This document shows positions 54,750 through 58,529 of a DNA stretch of 58,529 nucleotides, piece by piece. Position 1 is the stretch's first letter. Each line of letters opens with the position of its first letter. The stretch is from Bacillus rhizoplanae (GTDB lineage Bacteria > Bacillota > Bacilli > Bacillales > Bacillaceae_G): contig NZ_CAKJTI010000022.1 of assembly GCF_917563915.1 (NCBI RefSeq), positions 1 to 58,529 on the forward strand, given 5' to 3'. Under the pieces are notes generated by a model. That model had not been told where the DNA came from and did no database searches. It worked only from the letters and a program-made list of their open reading frames with translations. Made by a program: the position numbers and the translations under genes.

Positions 54750-55634
54750 TTAATTTGTTTTTTTGCTCAAAGTAGACCAGTGTGTTGGACGAGAAAGCAA
54801 GTGAGGTAATTTTGTGTGTGCATCGCCCTTCGCTGAATTAATCTGAACTTGGGTGAGAAGGATACTCTCTGTGAGATCTGCCCCACTAAGGTCAGCGTCT
54901 CGTAAATCAGCACCGATAAGGTCAGCCGCTCTCAAATCGGCGCCTCGGAGGTCAGCAGCAATAAGGTATGCTCCTCTTAAATTTGCTCCTCTGAGATCTG
55001 CTCCTTTAAGTTTTGCACCCATAAGATCTGCTCCTCGATGGTTCATCCTCTTGCTTTTTTTTGAATTCTTATGTTGACGACGTGCCTCCGTCCATACTAG
55101 TTCGCTTGTCTTTAAAAGCAGAGCGGTTACGTTTGCTCTGTGTAATGGAACGTCTAATTCCAAGAGTGAATCAGGACTAAGTTGAGAAAGTCGTTCCGTC
55201 TCATCAAGCGCGAGGCTGAGCTCTTGGTGAATCGGACGAGTTGCTTTCAATGTTAAAGCTTCGGTTAAATACCAGAGCATTTCATGGAGTTGTTGCATAA
55301 TTGGAAACACATTGTACATTTTCTGCGCCTTTTCTGGACCTTCAAGCCAGTCTATTCCTTCGAAAGTGACTTGGGAAACCTTTTGTCCTGCGCCGAAGCA
55401 TTCAAAAACGGTACACCCTTTAAAACCCTTCTGTCTGAGGTCTTTATGAATACTGCAACGAAAGTCAGCCTGCAGATTAGGGCAGGGCTTGCCAGCATCT
55501 TTATCAATTGCAAAATCTGCCGAAGCTGCGAAGGGAAGCGCAACACAGCACAAGCCGAAACAGTTTTCACAGTCGGCACGTAGATTATTACGACTCATGT
55601 CGCGTTTTGGATCATCATGGTTCTCAAACAACAT
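54750..55634 (-). CDS. Cys-cluster plus pentapeptide repeat protein
   Basis: 294 residues, no signal peptide. Residues 21-76 contain a Cys cluster (CENCFGLCC, then [17 protein letters not shown]) that could hold zinc or an Fe-S centre. A helical middle follows. From about residue 195 there are some 11-12 pentapeptide units of A(D/N)LxG type. AGGAGG precedes ATG. Pentapeptide proteins often mimic DNA or act as scaffolds. The family is recognised as 'pentapeptide repeat with Cys-rich head' but the function is unknown. Confidence 0.8.
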   Translation of the reverse strand: MLFENHDDPKRDMSRNNLRADCENCFGLCCVALPFAASADFAIDKDAGKPCPNLQADFRCSIHKDLRQKGFKGCTVFECFGAGQKVSQVTFEGIDWLEGPEKAQKMYNVFPIMQQLHEMLWYLTEALTLKATRPIHQELSLALDETERLSQLSPDSLLELDVPLHRANVTALLLKTSELVWTEARRQHKNSKKSKRMNHRGADLMGAKLKGADLRGANLRGAYLIAADLRGADLRAADLIGADLRDADLSGADLTESILLTQVQINSAKGDAHTKLPHLLSRPTHWSTLSKKTN

Positions 55635-55957
55635 GTGGACCTCCTATATTTCTGAGTTACTTTTATAATTTAATATACAAGATTAATAGTTTAGTTGGTA
55701 CTTCATTTATATTAAAAAGCGTCTTCCAATTCAAATACTATAATTAAATAATTTAACAATCAATTATTGGCTATATTTAGGGGAGTTTTAGAAAAGATGT
55801 CTTTTAGATAAGTATTCACTACAACTAACCTACCACGTTAATGCAATATGACAAATCTAAATCCCCTTTTTATTAAGATAATATATTTTGGTTCATCTTT
55901 TTTATATAAATATCATACATATTATATCACCTTCTAAAATGGTAGTTACTTTATTTT
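55635..55957. other. AT-rich gap between pentapeptide gene and murJ-like gene
   Basis: No gene or RNA is recognised. Minor dyads only; the right end merges with the murJ-like gene terminator. Confidence 0.4.
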
Positions 55958-55998
55958 AATAAAAAAAGGTGTAACCTGAAATGTAAGTTACACCTTTT
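55958..55998 (-). terminator. terminator of the murJ-like gene
   Basis: On the minus strand AAAAGGTGTAAC and GTTACACCTTTT arms are followed by a T run (TTTTTTT). Confidence 0.85.
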
Positions 55999-56004
55999 CA
56001 ATGC

Positions 56005-57639
56005 TTATCGTTTTAATTTTTTCAACAATGGGAGACGATTGATACGATCACCAAGAATGTCAGAAGCGAGCCCGCTTGTAAATACAAAGGCGAAGTAAAC
56101 AAGTCCGCCAAGGGCACCGCATATGACCACAATTACTAAAGACTCCATATATGTTTGTCCTGGGATTAACCATTTTAATAACGTTTTTGCCCCAATTACC
56201 ACAGCAGACATTGCTGCAGAGTAAATTGTAATAAGTAATACGGTTTTACCAGTCTTTACAATGTTAAACTTCGTATATTTCACAATGCAGTATAACATGA
56301 TTACATCAGAAACGAGGTAACCAAGTATAGTTCCTAATACAGCACCATGTCCACCTAGCGCATATAGAAGCGGTGTATTGACAAGAACTTTTACAATAAT
56401 ACCTGCAGTAAAAGCAATCATCGTTTTACGCTGATAATCAATACCTTGTAAGATAGCTGCTGATACGGTGAAAATGGCACTCATTACAGCGGATGGGGCA
56501 AATGAGATTAAATATTGCGACCCGTCTAATGCTGTATTGTGATCGAAATATACCATGCGAAATGCATCGTAAGCGATGCTAGCAAGCCCAAATGATGCTG
56601 GGATTGTGAAAAATAATAATACTGTGAAGATCTTTTCAATTTGATTTTGCAACTGATCTAATTTACCACCCGTAAATGACTGTGTAATGGCCGGGATGAT
56701 TGTGAGAGAAAATCCTGTTGCTAGTGATGCTGGTATCATAATAAGTTTTTGAGCATAGTTCGTAATGTAAGCAAAAATAGCATTTGCTTTATCAAGTGGT
56801 GTGCCCACTGCTTGCAGTGCATCGGCAACCGTATATTGATCCACTAACGTATAAAGTGGAATGGCAATGCCGACAAAAACAATTGGAATCGCATAGCGAA
56901 GCAGTTCCATATACATTTTTGTTAAGGAAGCCGAAGAAGAGCGCACTTTTCGTTCACCTTCTGGTGGGCGTAGTCCATTGTACTTCTTCCAATACATAAC
57001 GAGCATGGAAACACTGGCAATTGCTCCAATAACAGCGCCAAATGTTGCGACTGCTACAGAAGATGCAACCGATCCGCCTAATATTTTAGAAACAATAAAG
57101 CTTCCAACTAAAATAAAAATAACACGAGCAATTTGTTCCACAACTTGTGAAACAGCACTTGGTTTCATATGCTGAAAACCTTGGAAATAACCGCGTGTAA
57201 CACTCATCGCTGGCACGATAATAAGTGCAAAACTTAGCGCGCGCATTGTTAGTGTTACATCCTCGACGAATCCAGGCTCTGGTGTTTTAGAGCGAATAAT
57301 TAATTCGGATACATAAGGTGCCCCGAAAAATAAAATTAAGAAACCGAGGAATCCCATAAACATCATTACTTTTAAGCTTGAATTATATAATCTTTTACTT
57401 GTGCCATAATCTCCTAAAGCATTATATTTGGCAACAAATTTTGAAACGGCGATAGGGATACCTGCTGTTGAAAAGCTTAATAAAATCCCATACCAGGAGT
57501 ATGCATAAGAATATAAAGCAACTCCATCACTCCCAACTAAAGCTTGAAATGGGAAGAAATAAATAAAACCTAAAATACGTGAAATTATTGTGGCTCCGCT
57601 TAGTAAGGCAGTGCCTTTTAATACTTTTGAAGTAGACAA
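56005..57639 (-). CDS. murJ: MurJ/YtgP-like polysaccharide flippase (MOP superfamily)
   Basis: Probable lipid II flippase or other lipid-linked oligosaccharide exporter with 14 membrane segments. TTG start at 57639 with AGGAGGAAG upstream. 544 residues, the same length I recall for B. subtilis YtgP/MurJ. GTALLSGATIISRILGFIYFFP opens the protein. SpoVB-like paralogs of similar length exist, so the ortholog is uncertain. It is monocistronic with its own terminator. Confidence 0.82.
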   Translation of the reverse strand: MSTSKVLKGTALLSGATIISRILGFIYFFPFQALVGSDGVALYSYAYSWYGILLSFSTAGIPIAVSKFVAKYNALGDYGTSKRLYNSSLKVMMFMGFLGFLILFFGAPYVSELIIRSKTPEPGFVEDVTLTMRALSFALIIVPAMSVTRGYFQGFQHMKPSAVSQVVEQIARVIFILVGSFIVSKILGGSVASSVAVATFGAVIGAIASVSMLVMYWKKYNGLRPPEGERKVRSSSASLTKMYMELLRYAIPIVFVGIAIPLYTLVDQYTVADALQAVGTPLDKANAIFAYITNYAQKLIMIPASLATGFSLTIIPAITQSFTGGKLDQLQNQIEKIFTVLLFFTIPASFGLASIAYDAFRMVYFDHNTALDGSQYLISFAPSAVMSAIFTVSAAILQGIDYQRKTMIAFTAGIIVKVLVNTPLLYALGGHGAVLGTILGYLVSDVIMLYCIVKYTKFNIVKTGKTVLLITIYSAAMSAVVIGAKTLLKWLIPGQTYMESLVIVVICGALGGLVYFAFVFTSGLASDILGDRINRLPLLKKLKR

Positions 57640-57951
57640 AATACTTCCTCCTACTCATGTTGCTTAAGAATCATCTTTTTCTACTATAAACTTGTCTTGG
57701 TATTTTATAAAGTAAAATACTAAATTTATTATTACAGTATCTTTACAAAGTGTGTTTTTTTGCGGAATTTTAGTAGGAAGTTACAATTTTATAAAAAAGT
57801 AGGATAAGTTTGTTTTTTTAGGGTCAGCCTTTTCAATTGTAGCTTTAACACTTCTTAATAATACAATTTTTTAAAAAGGCATGAAGATGCAATTAGGAAA
57901 AATTTATCATATAATAAGGTTGATTCCAAAGAGATATTGGGAGGTGTTGAT
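57640..57951. other. AT-rich upstream region
   Basis: No gene is recognised; it contains promoter-like AT sequence for the divergent murJ-like gene and the small ORFs to the right. Confidence 0.4.
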
Positions 57952-58035
57952 ATGGCGATTACAATGAAATTGCCAGATACTGCAGCGTCTCATGCAAAGC
58001 CAAGTATGGAAAAGGCGATACTTTGCATGAGGTAG
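57952..58035 (+). pseudogene. 27-codon ORF, possibly a frameshifted small gene
   Basis: GGGAGGTGTTGAT precedes ATG. The frame starts MAITMKLPDTAASHAKPSM and stops at TAG. Shifting one base gives a smoother ending, KYGKGDTLHEVDK and stop, so a frameshift may have broken a slightly longer gene. Not recognised. Confidence 0.35.
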
Positions 58036-58141
58036 ACAAATAATCTAACATACAATCGCCTAAATGGACTTGTATTATTTTTCCTATAGTTGGCTTTGCA
58101 CCTTATTTAGATGAAACATAAAAAATAAGGAGCGGGCAAAA

Positions 58142-58405
58142 ATGAAATATGTAAAAGCAGCGACTGTTTTACCTGAAAATTTGATTGTAGAAATTCAAAA
58201 GTATGTGCAAGGAGAAACAATTTATATTCCAAAACCAGAGAATGCTCACCATAAATGGGGTACATGCTCTGGAGGAAGAAAGCACCTTGATGATCGAAAT
58301 AAAGAAATTAAACATGCTTTTAAAAACGGAACATCAATTTATCAACTAGCTGAAGAGTATTTTCTCTCCATTGAAACCATTAAAAAGATAGTGTATTCCA
58401 AATAA
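58142..58405 (+). CDS. CD3324-family small protein (HTH-like)
   Basis: 87 residues: MKYVKAATVLPENLIVEIQK is the usual family start, followed by a small beta region (ETIYIPK) and a helix-turn-helix-like end (NGTSIYQLAEEYFLSIETIK). Similar proteins resemble Mor transcription activators of phage. AAGGAGCGGGC precedes ATG. Single gene; target unknown. Confidence 0.85.
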   Translation: MKYVKAATVLPENLIVEIQKYVQGETIYIPKPENAHHKWGTCSGGRKHLDDRNKEIKHAFKNGTSIYQLAEEYFLSIETIKKIVYSK

Positions 58406-58430
58406 ATAAAGATAAAAAAGCACTGAGTAT

Positions 58431-58529
58431 TGAATTGCACCCCAATTGTTAGACACAGTCTAACAATTGGAGGTGCAGTTTTTTTATGACGAAATACTCT
58501 TTAGAAACCAAGTTATCTGCCGTTACCGA
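58431..58529 (+). mobile_element. left end of an IS3-family insertion sequence (cut by window)
   Basis: TGAATTGCACCCC begins the terminal repeat (TG start as in IS3/IS150 types). CCAATTGTTAGAC-ACA-GTCTAACAATTGG (58442-58470) forms a perfect 13-bp stem. An ATG at 58486 after GGAGG opens orfA (MTKYSLETKLSAVT), which reads off the end of the window. Such hairpins can shield transposase genes from outside transcription. The right end is not visible. Confidence 0.8.

Noticed and set aside
1-58529. CRISPR arrays, tRNA or rRNA genes
   Set aside because: No regularly spaced identical repeats and no tRNA-like or rRNA segments were seen in this window.

Overview
The window looks like chromosomal DNA of the Bacillus cereus group (B. 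cereus/thuringiensis/anthracis and relatives). The base composition is low-GC and ribosome binding sites are strong GGAGG types, with many TTG/GTG starts. The proteins closely resemble Bacillus families (KimA, GltC/GltAB, YndGHJ, FapR-type fab genes). Copies of a roughly 154-bp repeat flanked by TTTAT match what I remember of the B. cereus-specific repeat bcr1. Species cannot be fixed from this alone.

Layout. 1-3.5 kb: asparagine synthetase asnA behind a T-box leader, then aspartokinase lysC (minus strand) behind a lysine riboswitch. 3.7-8.8 kb: a yndG-yndH-yndJ operon, an MFS exporter and a GYD-domain protein. 8.8-11.5 kb: a SulP transporter with a palindromic promoter, a dead CPBP-protease fragment and two tiny genes. 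11.5-13.1 kb: divergent fabZ and fabH sharing a FapR-like operator. 13.5-22.5 kb: a nitrogen-assimilation block of glnK-amtB (GlnR/TnrA box), gltC and gltAB. 22.6-26.4 kb: an AlaX-like protein, a small unknown gene and a class A penicillin-binding protein. 26.7-32.2 kb (all minus): a SCO protein, a P-type metal ATPase with an unusual Cys-Cys repeat N-terminus, its ArsR-type sensor, then an MFS exporter and an ArsR-DUF2087 regulator. 32.3-32.55 kb: a chimeric relic of a second glnK/gltC locus. 33.5-41.8 kb: two large secreted multidomain proteins flanking a Rap-Phr signalling pair. 42-46.6 kb: an aldo/keto reductase, a dead Nudix gene, a three-gene ABC transporter and a DNA-alkylation-repair fragment. 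46.7-49.7 kb: the potassium importer kimA and a PPK2 kinase. 49.9-54.7 kb: hflX behind an attenuator-like leader, a GNAT, an Fsr-type exporter and cysK. 54.7-58.5 kb: a Cys-cluster/pentapeptide protein, a MurJ/YtgP flippase-like protein, a CD3324-type small protein and the left end of an IS3-family element cut by the window edge.

How genes work together. GlnK/AmtB bring in and sense ammonium, and GltAB (activated by GltC) turns glutamine plus 2-oxoglutarate into glutamate. AsnA and LysC are controlled by RNA leaders that sense tRNA-Asn and lysine. The CmtR-like sensor has two operators in front of the metal ATPase operon.

The strongest candidate for an under-described system is the hflX leader. 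It has a promoter, a 13-codon reading frame carrying an Arg-Leu-Arg motif, and two intrinsic terminators before a ribosome-splitting GTPase, which suggests antibiotic-responsive attenuation. Also notable are the Cys-pair repeat of the ATPase, a Rap protein lacking the catalytic Gln, its partner peptide with a duplicated NRGDGGG motif, and several gene relics. All calls rest on reading the sequence and remembered family knowledge; no searches were run.
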